Of a stretch of 64,000 nt of DNA, positions 11,265 to 23,121 are shown one piece after another; position 1 is the stretch's first letter; every line of letters begins with the position of its first letter. This DNA is from Marasmius tenuissimus. Its lineage: Eukaryota > Basidiomycota > Agaricomycetes > Agaricales > Marasmiaceae. A program made the position numbers and the translations under genes. The notes beneath the pieces are model-generated. The model did not search any database. It saw only the letters and a program-made list of their open reading frames with translations, and had not been told where the DNA came from. The stretch lies in contig JAQOTA010000069.1 of NCBI GenBank assembly GCA_029532415.1, positions 496,001 through 560,000 of the forward strand, written 5' to 3'.

Positions 11265-12227
11265 ATGGCTGCCAAATCGCTTGCTTCACTGCCCATCGAG
11301 GTTACCGAACACATCCTATCTCTGCTCTGGCTGAGCCCGCTCTTGAGGCCACAACGCGCCACACTCATCAAATCCTCGCTGCTCGTATCGAGGACTTGGC
11401 AATCAGTCTTCGTCAGGATTGCAGCGACCGATGTCTACGTTCTCAGTCCCTCTCATGGGATAGCTTTCCTGGACATGCTTCGTGCGAGGAGTCTCACGAA
11501 GGTCAACTACCCTTTCGACACCCTCTGTCGATCTATCACAATTCAGCATGAGAATGACCATCTCCTTCCGGGACCCGATTATCAAGAGGAACAGCCGATG
11601 GGCTTCATCTTCAGGGACATCATCGCAGAGCTGTATCGCCTATCGGGACGACTCTCCATGCTCCGGAGGATATCTCTGGAATTGCAGGACTACCTCATGG
11701 AGACAGTGTTCGAACGGAACCACACGCTGTTTTCGCATTTTCCGAGACAAGTTACGGAGCTCGAGCTCAAGTTTTCGTACGGGATTGAGACGGATCCTTT
11801 GGCGGTCAGTGCTATAAAGAGTCGGGGGTACGAGAAGTTCGGACTAGAGAAGGTGAAGTCGACGGGGCTCAACGTCAAACGATTGATGGTGTTGGGAACA
11901 TCCAGCGGGGTGGCGAAGGAGGTGCTGGATGTATTCGGCGGACTGGATAAGGTGGAGGTATTCAAGCAGGATGCCTGGAAGGAGGAGGTCAAGCAGGTCG
12001 TTAAAAGTGAGGCTGCTGCCCCACGAGAAGAAGAGGACGAAGAGGATGAAGACGAGGAATTTTTCGATTTCGATAGCGAAACGGATATGGAATCGGTATC
12101 CAACACTATAGAGCACGACAAAGACACTCAGTGGGAGGAATACGAGAAGTTCTTGGCCGGGTCGTTCTCCAAGGACGAGCTTACACGGATGTTGTTTGCG
12201 ATGCAGAGGCAGATAGCGGTTGCATGA
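11265..12227 (+). CDS. F-box-like protein, left-arm copy
   Basis: Intronless, 320 aa. The N-terminus has an F-box-like segment (residues about 3-55: LASLPIEVTEHILSLLW then TLIKSSLLVSRTWQSVF). This is the usual Skp1-contacting fold of basidiomycete F-box proteins, which recruit substrates to SCF ubiquitin ligases. The rest is a diverged substrate-side domain with no clear leucine-rich repeats, then an acidic tract near residues 247-275 (REEEDEEDEDEEFFDFD) and a short helical tail. It is paralogous to the minus-strand gene at 24916-25872; both are open throughout. Substrate unknown. Confidence 0.75.
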   Translation: MAAKSLASLPIEVTEHILSLLWLSPLLRPQRATLIKSSLLVSRTWQSVFVRIAATDVYVLSPSHGIAFLDMLRARSLTKVNYPFDTLCRSITIQHENDHLLPGPDYQEEQPMGFIFRDIIAELYRLSGRLSMLRRISLELQDYLMETVFERNHTLFSHFPRQVTELELKFSYGIETDPLAVSAIKSRGYEKFGLEKVKSTGLNVKRLMVLGTSSGVAKEVLDVFGGLDKVEVFKQDAWKEEVKQVVKSEAAAPREEEDEEDEDEEFFDFDSETDMESVSNTIEHDKDTQWEEYEKFLAGSFSKDELTRMLFAMQRQIAVA

Positions 12228-12439
12228 AGGTTCGGTGGTTCGGAGTGGGATACTTCTGTTTTTACAATGCCTTATATACCATAATGGTTAAGATATTCGC
12301 TCCCATGGATCTCATTCTCGCGTGACTTCGGCCTTCCATACACACTGAGTTTTAGCGCCTGTAATTTGTAAATTCAAGCGCCCGTTAACGTGGTCTCTCT
12401 TGAGTCTTCACCTTCATCGTCGCCCTTAACGCCTTCAAA

Positions 12440-13541
12440 ATGGATTCTTCAGAACTCTACCACGCAAAGCAACAATTCATTTTAGGTTAGAGAGCACTCA
12501 GTATAAATCAAATTACACTCTAAACCCATCTTCTCAGGTGCTTACAAGTCGCTGGTCGAGCTGGCACTCCCCGATCCCAATTCTGCGGATTACAACCCGA
12601 TTCTTCTGTATCAAGCACGCTCTCATATTGCACTACACAACCCAGAATCCGCTCTCGAATTGATCCCATCGGACACGGAAAACGTCGCATTCAAAGCCGT
12701 CTCATCGCTGGCGCGCTATATTGGTGCACAAGACGATGCCACGAAGGAGACATCATTAGAAGAACTACGCGATCTCTCTGTCGAGATTGAAGGTGATGAT
12801 GTTGAGGGAACGCCCCGAGAAAAGGCTTCAGTTCGCGTTATCGCTGGAACAGCGTTTGCGATTGCAGGAGAGGTGGAGGAAGCACTGGAAACGCTTGGGC
12901 ATGACACGGAAGATTTGGAAGCGTGCGTTTTGTTATATCGATGCCCTTTTTGCCCCGTGACTGATTTCTAGGTATCAGTGTCGCGGTCATTGTCCAGATC
13001 TACCTCTCAATCAACCGACCAGACATGGCCAAAAAAGAATACGAACGGGCGAAGCGTTGGGCTGAAGACGACCTTCTCTTACAACTTATTGAGTCGACGA
13101 TTGACCTCGTGACGGGGAAGAATGGCTATAACAACCCTGTCAATTTCTACACCGAACAACTGGGAAATCCGTCGTTGACCTCCCCGCATATCCTGACATC
13201 GCGCGGAGTCGCTCGTCTTCTGAGGGATGAGATACCAGAGGCGAGATCCGACTTGGAGGAGGCTTTGCAACAACAGGCCAATGATGCGGAGACATTGGCG
13301 GCGTTCGTTGTGGCTGCTGGCCTTGGAACGTCCAAGAAAGGCGAAGCTGACGAGCTTTGGGCGTATGTTACCTTTTTTTGGGATCGAGTCTTTTCTTGGG
13401 TACTCATGGACCTTGTTTCTTAGACGACTGGAGAAAGAGCACCCGACACATCCGCTTGTTATTGACTTGGAAAAAAAGTCTGATCTATTCGACGAGGCCA
13501 TCATCAAATACGTAGTGCCACCTCTGGCTGGTACAGCATAG
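12440..13541 (+). CDS. SEC28: Coatomer subunit epsilon
   Basis: Four exons (12440-12485, 12538-12922, 12979-13362, 13424-13541) give 310 aa, the family length. The protein is a helical TPR-like solenoid: it starts MDSSELYHAKQQFILGAYKS and contains AVAVIVQIYLSINRPDMAKKEYERA and a closing WARLEKEHPTHPLVIDLEKKS. Epsilon-COP stabilises alpha-COP in the B subcomplex of the COPI coat for Golgi-to-ER traffic. The second intron's acceptor is the CAG at 12976-12978; it is the only nearby choice that keeps frame and gives the conserved EAVAVIVQIYL. Confidence 0.93.
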
Positions 13542-13989
13542 ATCACTTCATTACGACTGCTTTGTAGCTTTATTTCACAGGAAAAGATTCATGTGGACCC
13601 CAGTACGTTTATACCCTGCCAGAGATGGACATAAAGTTTCGTCCTAAGTTTGGACTGGCCTCATTATGAACAAGGCAAGGCCAGACTTGGGATGCTGACA
13701 CTCAACAACCAAGTTTCGCTCGTCACTTTAGCTCGCTGTGTCCGGCGGTTCCCAAGGTGAAAGATTTCCAACAGCTGGTTCAACCATGGTTCGTTCTTCA
13801 AGGAGTAAGTACTATGTACAGGATTCAGGTATAGTATTCGACTAGCCGAGCGCATTGCAAAAAGTCTATGAGGTTCGTGGATGTCCGTCCGGTAAAAAGG
13901 TAAGTATAAGGTATCAAGTCGTGTGCGGTTTGGTATCAACAATAAATGAACGAAAGCAGACGGCAGTCTAGGATAAGAAGAATTTTTTT
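13542..13989. other. Convergent 3' intergenic region
   Basis: Space between the SEC28 stop (plus) and the GH16 stop (minus). Nothing coding is seen; it is probably two 3' UTRs and terminators. Confidence 0.5.
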
Positions 13990-16194
13990 CTAACACCCTC
14001 CGAGCTTCCACATTTTGACGGAATCGCTGGGTAAGGAAAGTTGGTCAGTGGTCGTTATATTATCACACAGGTGGAAGTGGAACTCACATCCTGAAAGCCC
14101 TATCGTCTTCGCTTTGTGGCCACGTCTTGCTCCAGTCCCCTTCAGCTTTTGCGAAGTTGTACATCGCGTTGACACTCCCGTCCGCCCAAGGCTTACCGCC
14201 GAGGTTGTCTGGGAACCAACCCGATGTGCCTCCGGCTGCGAGGGAGATGAGGAGATAGAAGTCTAGAGTCGAGATACGTGACTCAGTGGGCTGTCTATCG
14301 TATGAGTGAAGATAAAGAAAGGCACACGAACCTTGATCGAAAGGAGCGTTATATCCACCGCCCCATTTCTCCCAGACGTTCTCGACGACGACTTGAGCAC
14401 CGGCAGGGCCATCAGGAGCTGTGGCTGGGAAGCTACCCCTGGTCCAGAAGCTTTCCTTCTTCTTGGTGGTAGCTATGTCCATGGAGGCATGGAGGCGGCT
14501 GTCTATGAACATTCTCATGAACTTCGGGGTCCTATTGCAAGAGAAAAGTCAGCGTGTCGGTCACTGTGAGACAGGCGATGAGTCTTACCATTCTAGAGTG
14601 TAGGTATGAAACTCCTGCGCGTATCCGGCCTTGGCCCTCTTCAGGGGTACGGAAGAGGTGAGCTGTTTCAACAGGGATGGGAGAGGACCGTAGTTCAACG
14701 AAGACCGGACCCAGTTAACGCCTTCGAAGGGGTAGCTAGCTGCGTTTCCGCGGGATTCCATGATCTAGAGTCCACAGCGATGAGTCAGTCTTAATTTCCG
14801 AAGTCGGGGATAAGATAGGCGAGGACAGAACATACATCGATTTCACCACTCAGGGGCCACTTGCCGTAGTTGTTATCCTGAGGTAACATCCAGATAGCGG
14901 GCCAGAGCCAGTCACCTTGAGGAAGCTTGGCGCGGACTTCGACGCGTCCGTATCTAGTTTGAAAGCACGGAGGAAGGGTCGAGTGGGATAGGGGATGCCA
15001 GCGTGAGATGAACCGAGAAGAAAGGATGATAACAAAATAGACTCACCGGAGCGTCTTGGTACCATTCGTCGTCAGGCGCGCGGATTCGACAGGTGGAATT
15101 ACAGTGCTAGAGTTGGACCTTGACGTGACCGCACAAGCTGACTTGTTTTGTGGTGTCGTACAACCATCCGCTTGATACGTATGTCCGTCAAAAATGGCAT
15201 CAGCTCCAATGCGAGCGGAAGTAAGGGTCGGGACGATGTAGAGTTGGTTGTTCACGATTTTGGCGTTATCGGAACGCGATGTCATGATCTCGAACTCTCC
15301 ATTTCCGAATCCTCCGAGTCCGACGTCCCTTTTCCACACGGAAGTGTCCAGTTCACCCCCTGAGAACTGATCGTTGAGGATAAGGCAGAGATCGCTATCT
15401 GCGATACGATGGATTTTATCCGGTGTCGTTCCAAAGTAGCATAGTGCTGCTGCTCCGGCTATTCCAAGAAAGATACAAAGGAGCGTGAGAATGTAGCTGA
15501 GAGGATTCCTATCGGTAGAAGTCAAAGTTCGACGTCCTGAAAGCCAGGGCTTATCTGACGAGGTGAGCGGTTTGGCCAGCCTCGTAGAAGGAAGTGGTCG
15601 TTTGGTTGACGGCAAGGCGGTTGTGGAGCCTGCCGGGGAGTGAAGAGAAGCACTACTAGGATCTGGGAAGGCAGGTGGAGTCCACATTCCCGAGGAGGGC
15701 CTGGAAGCAGGCGAAAGGAATGGTGCCCGAAATGAAGCTGAAGACCGCGCCGCGTTGGGGGAGGCCAGGTTGGTGACCGATGCGGAGCTTGATAATTGAT
15801 GCCCGGCACTGGCACGGTAGATCGAATTGGGAGTAGACGCTCCGCTGCCCGCGTGTCCTTGGTCGGACTGTGCCATGTAAGGAGCGGCTGGAGGTTGAGC
15901 ATCGAAAGAGTGACGACGAGACGAGTCTTGCGAGAGGTATTCGTATGACGAACGACGCGAAGAGATTCCTGGCACGGGTGTACCAGGGTCAGGATTTCCT
16001 GGATGTGACTGAAACGGGAATGACGGGAATGAGGAAGGCGGTGGCTTCGAAGTGGTAGTGTAGAGTGAAGCCGGGCTCCAGTCTGTGGGGGAATCGAACG
16101 TCTCCTGGGTGAGACTCGAACGGCGACGGCGACCCATTCGCGGACGTTGGGTAGAAGAGTCCTCCATGCTATGTGCAGCGTTGGGAACGGGCAT
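13990..16194 (-). CDS. KRE6/SKN1-type GH16 beta-glucan synthesis protein
   Basis: Six exons (16194-15047, 14953-14836, 14764-14589, 14531-14332, 14262-14088, 14026-13990) give 617 aa. Residues 1-230 are a Ser/Pro-rich cytosolic region. One signal-anchor TM spans about 233-255 (SYILTLLCIFLGIAGAAALC), making a type II membrane protein. The luminal GH16 domain follows, with catalytic pattern E420-I-D-I-M-E425 in GEIDIMESRGN and tryptophan-rich strands (GDWLWPAIWMLPQ). Yeast KRE6/SKN1 are needed for beta-1,6-glucan in the secretory pathway or wall. It is divergent from a GT2 polysaccharide synthase with 181 bp between start codons. Confidence 0.92.
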
Positions 16195-16375
16195 GAGGGC
16201 GTCGAAAACAACGATGATTCATCTTCTTCAGATCTTCACGCTTTTTCAATGAATCTACAGGGAACGTGGTTACGGAAAGCCAATGGGAACTTGGAAGGAA
16301 CTTGCCACAATGAGGATGGCCAAATCGGGAAATGTATGAAAAAAAAGAATTGACCCTTATCTTCGCGTAAAACGA
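16195..16375. promoter_or_regulatory. Shared divergent promoter of GH16 and GT2 genes
   Basis: Only 181 bp separate the two start codons, so both cell-wall genes must use this stretch or overlap it. A CCAAT pentamer is present at 16280-16284. Other elements were not identified. Confidence 0.55.
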
Positions 16376-19300
16376 ATGCGTATGAGTCGGACCCCTGACA
16401 CCAGATCGTTCTCACGTTACTACCATAAGCGCATCCATGAACTTAAAGATCAAGCCACGCCTGAGTTGTCCATTGGATCCCCCTACTTCTCCCATCCTCC
16501 AATGGATTACGACCGCTGGGACGCTGTCCTCCATCACATATTCAAGCAGACTCAGGGTGATGCCTGGTTTCGCCCACAGGAAGACAACCTCACTTCGGGC
16601 GTAGCGGTCCGCATCAACGACGACAATCCTCCAGAATTTCGCGTTTTCCCCTACGAAAATGCTTCTTTGGAACCATTCGAGGCTGGGGTACGATTGCTCA
16701 ACCCTGTAGTCGCTGTCAAGATTCGCAGTGCTGCCGTTCATGCGGCACTGGCACAAGTCGATTCTAGCGAGACGAGTCTCTATATCGACGCCAATACGTG
16801 CATCCAGGTCCTGGATACGATGATGGATCTCGGGTCTGCAGATAAAGAGCAGAGAGCTGCTTTTATTCGCGATGAACGCGTCTTGATCGTTTGGGCTTCG
16901 GCTTTGGACAACATCATTCCAACTTGTCAGGATTTCGATGAAAGACTGATCAAGCTGTTATGGCGTTCAAGGCCGGTAGCATCGAACGTATCTTCTTTCA
17001 CATCTTCGGCGCCCAACTCGATTATTGGACACTCATCACCGTCCAGTAGCCTCGTGAACCGTCCCCTGCAACCAGAGGTGGCGTCCACCCCAAGTTCCGA
17101 GTTGGCGCCAGCAATTGGATCTACACCAAAGACGGTGAAGAAACGGACTTGGTATGGAAAAACTGTTACCGTCACCAAACCGTCGTCTCCCGACTCCCCA
17201 TCCCCCCGACCCACCTTGGTGTACGCTCCGATCTACAACGGTTTAGCTGCAGGGCTGGCTTTCCTCTTCATCGGCAATGGTGTCCGTGTGCTCCTTTGGG
17301 AGTTCTTCATGGACGGGAGCTTCATACGGTTCGCACTCGCTGCAGTACTGCCTCTGCTTTACTGTGTTTCCTTGGTATGTCGAACCCTTCGTATACGAAC
17401 GGTAAACTGATCTCCTGTCAGTTCTTCACGCTCCAAATCCTTCAAAATGTCACGATGGCTGTCGGTCCTATCGCTCACTACCACCGGAACTCCAAGTACT
17501 ACTCTGCTGTGGCCCCGCCGCCAATTCCCGCTACCTCGTCGCCCAATGCACAGTTGAAAGAGCCTCTTCCGCATATCACGATTCAGATGCCGGTATACAA
17601 AGAGTCCCTCGAGACGGTGCTAAAGCCGAGTATCGCGAGTCTGAAGGTCGCGATGAGGACGTAAGTGGCCGGTTTTGGCACATGTAACGTGTACTCATTC
17701 TTGCATCTTATGTAGGTATGCACTACAAGGTGGAACATCCTCCCTCTTCGTCTTCGACGACGGCCTTCGTGCGGGTATGAGTGTCTCAGACCGTAACGAC
17801 CGTATCCGGTTCTACCGAGACGAGGGCATTGGTTGGTGCGCGCGTCCTCGTGAGGGATGCCCCTCTGAGAGCACCGCGTCGGGCGACGATCCTTCGGACG
17901 CCGAGAAAGGAATGTTCCGAAGGAATAGTTCGGCTAAAGCCAAAGGCAAGGGCAAAGGCAAGGCAAAGGAAGAGACCTTCCATCGTGCGGGACGTTTCAA
18001 GAAGGCCAGTAATATGAACTACGGATTATCTTTGACTTTGTGCCTCGAGCGCTGGTTGGAAGTTCTGCTACGGGAGCGCGACGAAGCCAAGAGGACGACT
18101 GCCTACCCAGCTCCTTCGTTGCAGCAACTCGTTGGTGAGGAACAGCGTATGACCGAGATCGGACTGGCGCCCACAAGTCCCACCGCGACGTTCAATAGGA
18201 AGTCCGTCCTCTCGTCCTACGGAATGCAGTATCTCAACCGTGATGGCGACGAAATGGCTTGGGAGTCTGGCGACTCTTCGCCGGGTGGGACACCAGTCAT
18301 CCAGCAGAGTGCGATACTCTCGCCTGTGCCACGGACCCCATCTGCGCCTTTGCTTTCCTCCTCTGAATCACCGACACCACGTACGTCGACTCCATCTACT
18401 GAGTCCTCGACTCCCACGCCGCACGACGACCTTGAGGAACAGGCCCTTCAGCTTGCACTCGAAGACATGTACGCTCAGTCCGGTGGCAAATGGAAACCGT
18501 GGGCTGCTAATGCGCGTGCCATGCGGGTAGGGGAGATAGTGCTTCTCGTCGATTCTGACACCGAGGTCCCCGAAGTAAGATCCACGATTGTCGCCTTTAT
18601 CTGTCGTTGTCTGATTCTGATTTCGTAGGATTGCCTCCGAGACGCCGCCAGGGAGATGCATCACTCGCCTTCCCTTGCCATTATACAACACGAAAGTGAT
18701 GTGATGCAGGTCGCCCATCATTACTTTGAGAACGGGATCGCGTACTTCACAAGGAGGGTCAACAAGTGTATCGGTATTGGTGAGTTTTCTTGTCCCGGAC
18801 TTCCTACGCGGCGGCCGAGAAAAAAATTCTGACCGGCTATTTCTTCCGTGTTTAGCATGTGCAAATGGCGAAGTGGCTCCGTTCGTCGGCCACAATGCCT
18901 TCCTTCGTTGGCGAGCGGTGCAAGACGCTGCTTTCGCTGCTGAGAAGAAGAAGAAGAAAAAGGAGCCCGAACAAGAGAAGATGGCTCAAGGCAGCGAAAT
19001 GAAGATCAAGATTTGGAGTGAATGGAACGTCTCGGAGGATTTCGATATGGCTTTGAGGTTGCTCAAGAAAGGGTAAGTGTTCTACCCGAGTCTAGTCCAT
19101 CTTGTTCGTCCCTTGAACTTGTCTACAGGTACACGATTCGTTGGGCCACGTATTCAAACGGCGGGTTCAAAGAGGGAGTGAGTTTAACTGTTGATGATGA
19201 ACTTAATCGTTGGCAGAAATACGCCTATGGGTGTAATGAGTACGTTTTCACCTTGATCTCGAAACCTGACGACCGTCAACTAACACGCGTGGTGGTAATG

Positions 19301-20961
19301 ATCAGACTACTCTTCAACCCCCTCATACAGTGGGTGTACAAAGGACCCATCTCGCCGCAGATACGAAACTTTGTTTGGAGTAATGCTCCTCTGCACTACA
19401 AGTTTTCGGTGATGGCCTGTACGCCTTTGTGTTCCGCCATTCATAATTCATAACTCACGTCCCCGCTTTGACAGACATGTTTTCCTACTATGGGATCGCG
19501 TGCTCTATCCTCATAACCCTGATCAACTACGTTTTCCTCGGATTCCAGTTCCCCGTCGACGGTTTCTACATGCACAGTTTCGAGATATGGCTCGCTGTTA
19601 CGGTCGTCTTTACCGGCTCCGGCAGCTTAGCTTTTACACTCGTTGAGTATCGACTGGGTCACAAGAAATTGGTGAGTTGTCATCCTCCGTTCGCGTTTCA
19701 ACGCTTGTGGCCTCCCGACCGGGGTTTTTATCACAACGATATGAAAGACAAGAGCGAGGTCATTGGTGACGCGTTCGACGCGTTTTGCCTCGATGGCCCG
19801 CTTTTCTTTACCACACGGAGTTCGTGTGTTTTTCGGGGACCCCGGACACCCTATCTTCCAGACTTCAATCATTTTATCTGCCTTCCTCCGTAACAAGGCC
19901 TCCCTACTTCCTTTCTATCGAATCAATTGCGAATCTGGCGTGATTTCTGAATATGTGACTCATCTGTTCTATTCCAGATTAGCGCGCTGCTTGAAAACTT
20001 GATGTGGATTCCCTTTTTGTGAGTTCAGATCCTCTTTCCCTATCGTTACCAGCCGTCGTCGTGTTCTCAAGGTGCCCGACGTGTGATTCGGATTCGATCT
20101 CCGTGGTGCACCATCACGGAGCCAACGTGCTCGAAAATGCGGATGCCTGCCGTTTCCCCGCTCCATACTTCTCTTTTTCGATTGCGTTGGAGTTCATGAT
20201 AGAGTTGATAGAGTTGATGACTGACACCACCTTCTACAGCTTCTTCTTTTTTGGAGGCCTCTCCATACCCGTCAGTCAGGCTATTCTCGCACATCTGTTC
20301 TCCGTCAATATCACTTGGTCGGCAACAAAGAAAGAGGTGGAACGGTCTAACTTCTTCAAGGAAATCCCCAAGATTGTCAAGAGGTGAGTCTTGGGTCAAT
20401 ATTTCTTCCTGACATTGTCCTCCGCACCATCGACGGTCGTTCTCCGTGTTTCGCGCTTATAGCTAGCGAGTCTATTGTGTTTTACGTTGGCGACTGTATG
20501 GTTCCTTCGTCCCTTTTCCATTACTTCTCCCGAGGCCCGTTTTGCAAGTGCTGACGTCGACGCAATCTTTCCTCTCTAGATTCTGGTTCCCGCTCCTCTT
20601 CTCATTCATTGTTGTCGCGGGCATGATTATCACTAGCACCCCACTGATTCCTGTAGAGTGGCGCGTCGGTGGTGAATCATGGGCAGTGATTTTCCCGTTG
20701 GCGTGAGTCTTTTCTTCTCGTTCGGCGATCCTTCCTCCTGCGGAGATTACGCTCCCCACGCCCTTGTTCTCACGCTCTTTTGGCGAGCACTGCATCGATG
20801 GATTGCTGACATACTGTTGAATTGACAGGGTTGTGTGTTCCTGTCATATACTATTCCCGGTGCGTCGCATTGTCCTTAATTGACTGTTTCCAAGCCTCCT
20901 AACGCATTTTCGGGATGTCTAGATCGTACTAAACCCATGGCTGATGGTGTTCTCGTATTGA
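16376..20961 (+). CDS. GT2-family multi-pass polysaccharide synthase
   Basis: Thirteen exons: 16376-17374, 17422-17660, 17716-18574, 18629-18779, 18856-19072, 19129-19239, 19306-19418, 19475-19671, 19978-20018, 20240-20383, 20580-20702, 20829-20859, 20923-20961; 1087 aa. Two TM helices lie around residues 285-345, then the catalytic domain: IQMPVYKESLETV, D427-D428-G, D692-x-D694, E810-D811 in SEDFDMAL, and R849-W850. Several C-terminal TM segments follow (GIACSILITLINYVFLGF, FPLLFSFIVVAGMII), ending PIVLNPWLMVFSY. This D,D,ED,RW layout belongs to processive family-2 synthases of the cellulose/chitin/hyaluronan type. The polymer is not known. The insert between FDDG and DSD is long, Ser/Pro-rich and lysine-rich. 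Its last introns are unusually long. Confidence 0.88.
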
Positions 20962-21956
20962 CCGAGCCACATCTCCCATGCGACTTGCCGTTTCTTGCTT
21001 TCAATTGGACTTCAATTGGACTCTTTTACCTTCACGAACTTTTTAATACACACGACAGTCAGGACTTCTAGTTATGGACTAGGACCACGAACTACGATTC
21101 ATTTTCATCTGAATTCCGAACCCCCGTGCCCACTGCCTTGCCTAAATTTTTCTATACCCAACAAACATCGAACGTCGAACATTCACTTGTTTTGACGGAC
21201 AAAAATTCTTCCGAGGTGCTTCACACTTCCATTACACACGTCCTTCAACTTGTCGATTACCCTTGTCCGACAAGGGTAGTCTCCATACATTGTTACTTCC
21301 CTTCATTCCTCCTGACCATCCGCTGGCAGGCCACGCCGTGCCCACGCTCTCTTTTTGCTTCCTGACATGGTATTGGTGATGCGGGCTTTCGCCACCACTT
21401 TACTGTATCCATACATACACGCATGCTGTTTAGAATCTAGATTACTTACTGTACATACCAAAGATACCAAAGTTGCTATCATAGTGGAGATGAACTCCAA
21501 GCTACATGGACTCACAGCTTCTGTTCCTTGGGGCTTATTCCACTTCAATCCCCCACTGTTCTGTAGGGCAAGTATCCTTGCGGACCTTGGGGCCATCGAC
21601 GTAGTACCGCTTCAAAATTAGAACCATTCTCGTGTTAGATCAACGGCGCCACATATGAGGTCAAGCGCTTCGTCACTGAGTACGGACAACTACGTACCGG
21701 ATCCCGAAGACATTCAAAGGACCAGTCTTTGAGAACGTTGCCATGGACCAAGCATTCAACACCTCCGGGTCCGGTGGCGAGGCCTGGACAAGGCACAGGC
21801 TACGTTCAAAAACAAATTCAGCCGAGACTAGAATATTCAATACAGTAGTGAGAAGACGTAAAAGAATCCAGAATGAAGGGGTACGCTTGAAAGAACAAGC
21901 CCCCGCACTGTGCTGCTAAGCTAACTTACACCCGACATGGCTGGTAATCACATGCG
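20962..21956. other. Intergenic region between GT2 and DUF202 genes
   Basis: About 1 kb holding the 3' sides of two convergent genes. No supported exon, RNA gene or repeat was found. Confidence 0.5.
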
Positions 21957-22872
21957 TCAACCTCGAGGGCCTGCACCAGATACCAGCACTCCGAATACGA
22001 CCGTCACGAGAATCCCGAGAACAAAAGCAACACCGGCGACGAGAAAACGTGCAACAGGAAATTTTCCCTCCACCAGAGCATTCTGAACTGTGAAATATCG
22101 CAGCACTCCTAAAACGCTATTTGAGTAAAGATAACGGAGGTTGGACAAGTAGACGCACCAATCGTGAGTACAGCGATTCCTAATGATACCGTTACAACCC
22201 CCAGCGGCCGCGCCCAGGCTTGGACACGCTTTGAGGCGGGTGTGAATGATAGCTGGTCGGGATGGTTCGCGACTGATTTCGCCGCGATGGTAAACAGTTG
22301 GACCAGTGCTGATGAAAGAAGGAATTAGTATGACTAGCATGAATTCGTGAATGATTGCAACACGCACCAACACCCGTAGAAGCAATGGCCAAACTCGTCC
22401 TCACATACGCCAGAAAAGTTCGCTCAGATGCCAAATGATCCCTCGCTACACTCCCAGAGTTCTCAAGCACCAGAACGGGCTCAAATTTCCAGCCCCTTGA
22501 CCCTTTCTGAGAACTGCTCTGAGAATCTGAATCCGAGTCTGTCCCGTCGCGTTGGGTCGCTCGTTCCCGTTCGCATTGGGCTTGCCTTGAGCATTCCTCT
22601 ATCGGTGACTCGGCCAATTCTGTCGTTTCTTGCACCTGTGCAGGAGAAGGCGACTGCTTGTCCAGGATATGCGACATTCGTGGCCGGTTGGAATCTGAAA
22701 ACCTGAGCGACCTCTTACGAGATGAATTACTCGCGACAACATCGGGTGAAGGCCCTCGTGGCGTAGAGGTATTGTCATCGGAATCACTGAGATGGGTATG
22801 AGGGTTTCGAGAAGAACCCGGAATAGAAGAAGGTGAAACCTGTGTGGAAGATTCTGCGTGAGAGGCCATCAT
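21957..22872 (-). CDS. DUF202 family membrane protein
   Basis: Three exons (22872-22368, 22308-22159, 22108-21957) give 268 aa. A long Ser/Asp-rich disordered N-terminus (1-150) precedes a DUF202 domain with the signature RDHLASERTFLAYVRTSLAI and three TM helices (about 160-182, TVSLGIAVLTIGVLRYF, and FLVAGVAFVLGILVTVVFGVL). The fungal members related to bacterial YidH are small inner or vacuolar-type membrane proteins; the biochemical role is unknown. For intron 2 the acceptor TTTTAG next to GAGTGCTG is chosen because it restores LTIGVLRYF. It is divergent from CAF16, with 249 bp between starts. Confidence 0.85.
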
Positions 22873-23121
22873 GGTCAGGTCGTTTCCGCGGATGGTCGAA
22901 TTCGCAAGCAGCGTGGAGAAATACCAGCAGGCTCGTTGCTCACGATGATAACGGAGGCGACGAGAAGGAACTCTTGCTGTCCGTCGTCGATATTATTGAC
23001 AGCGTGAATGAGGGAGATGGTGATTATGTCATACAACGGCAAGGTCCTCTCGTCCTTGACCATCAACGTTCATCAACCTTAGACTTTGATAGCTATCGAG
23101 GTTGAAGACCATCTGCAAGAA

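Larger units (their letters stand above)
10235..12290 (+). repeat. Inverted duplication, left arm
   Basis: About 2.05 kb that matches the reverse complement of 24840-26880. Matching blocks include GAAGTGAGACTGGTATGCAA at about 10348-10367 (against about 26765-26785), the block around 11060-11160 (GTCTGAGTCTGGGTAAACCT), the TATA region and the whole F-box-like gene. The arms enclose about 12.5 kb carrying six genes. Non-coding parts have diverged more than the coding part. Confidence 0.85.

Noticed and set aside
11690..12127. Serine-rich minus-strand open frame over the left F-box gene
   Set aside because: Antisense of the acidic tract. The same shadow occurs over the right copy.
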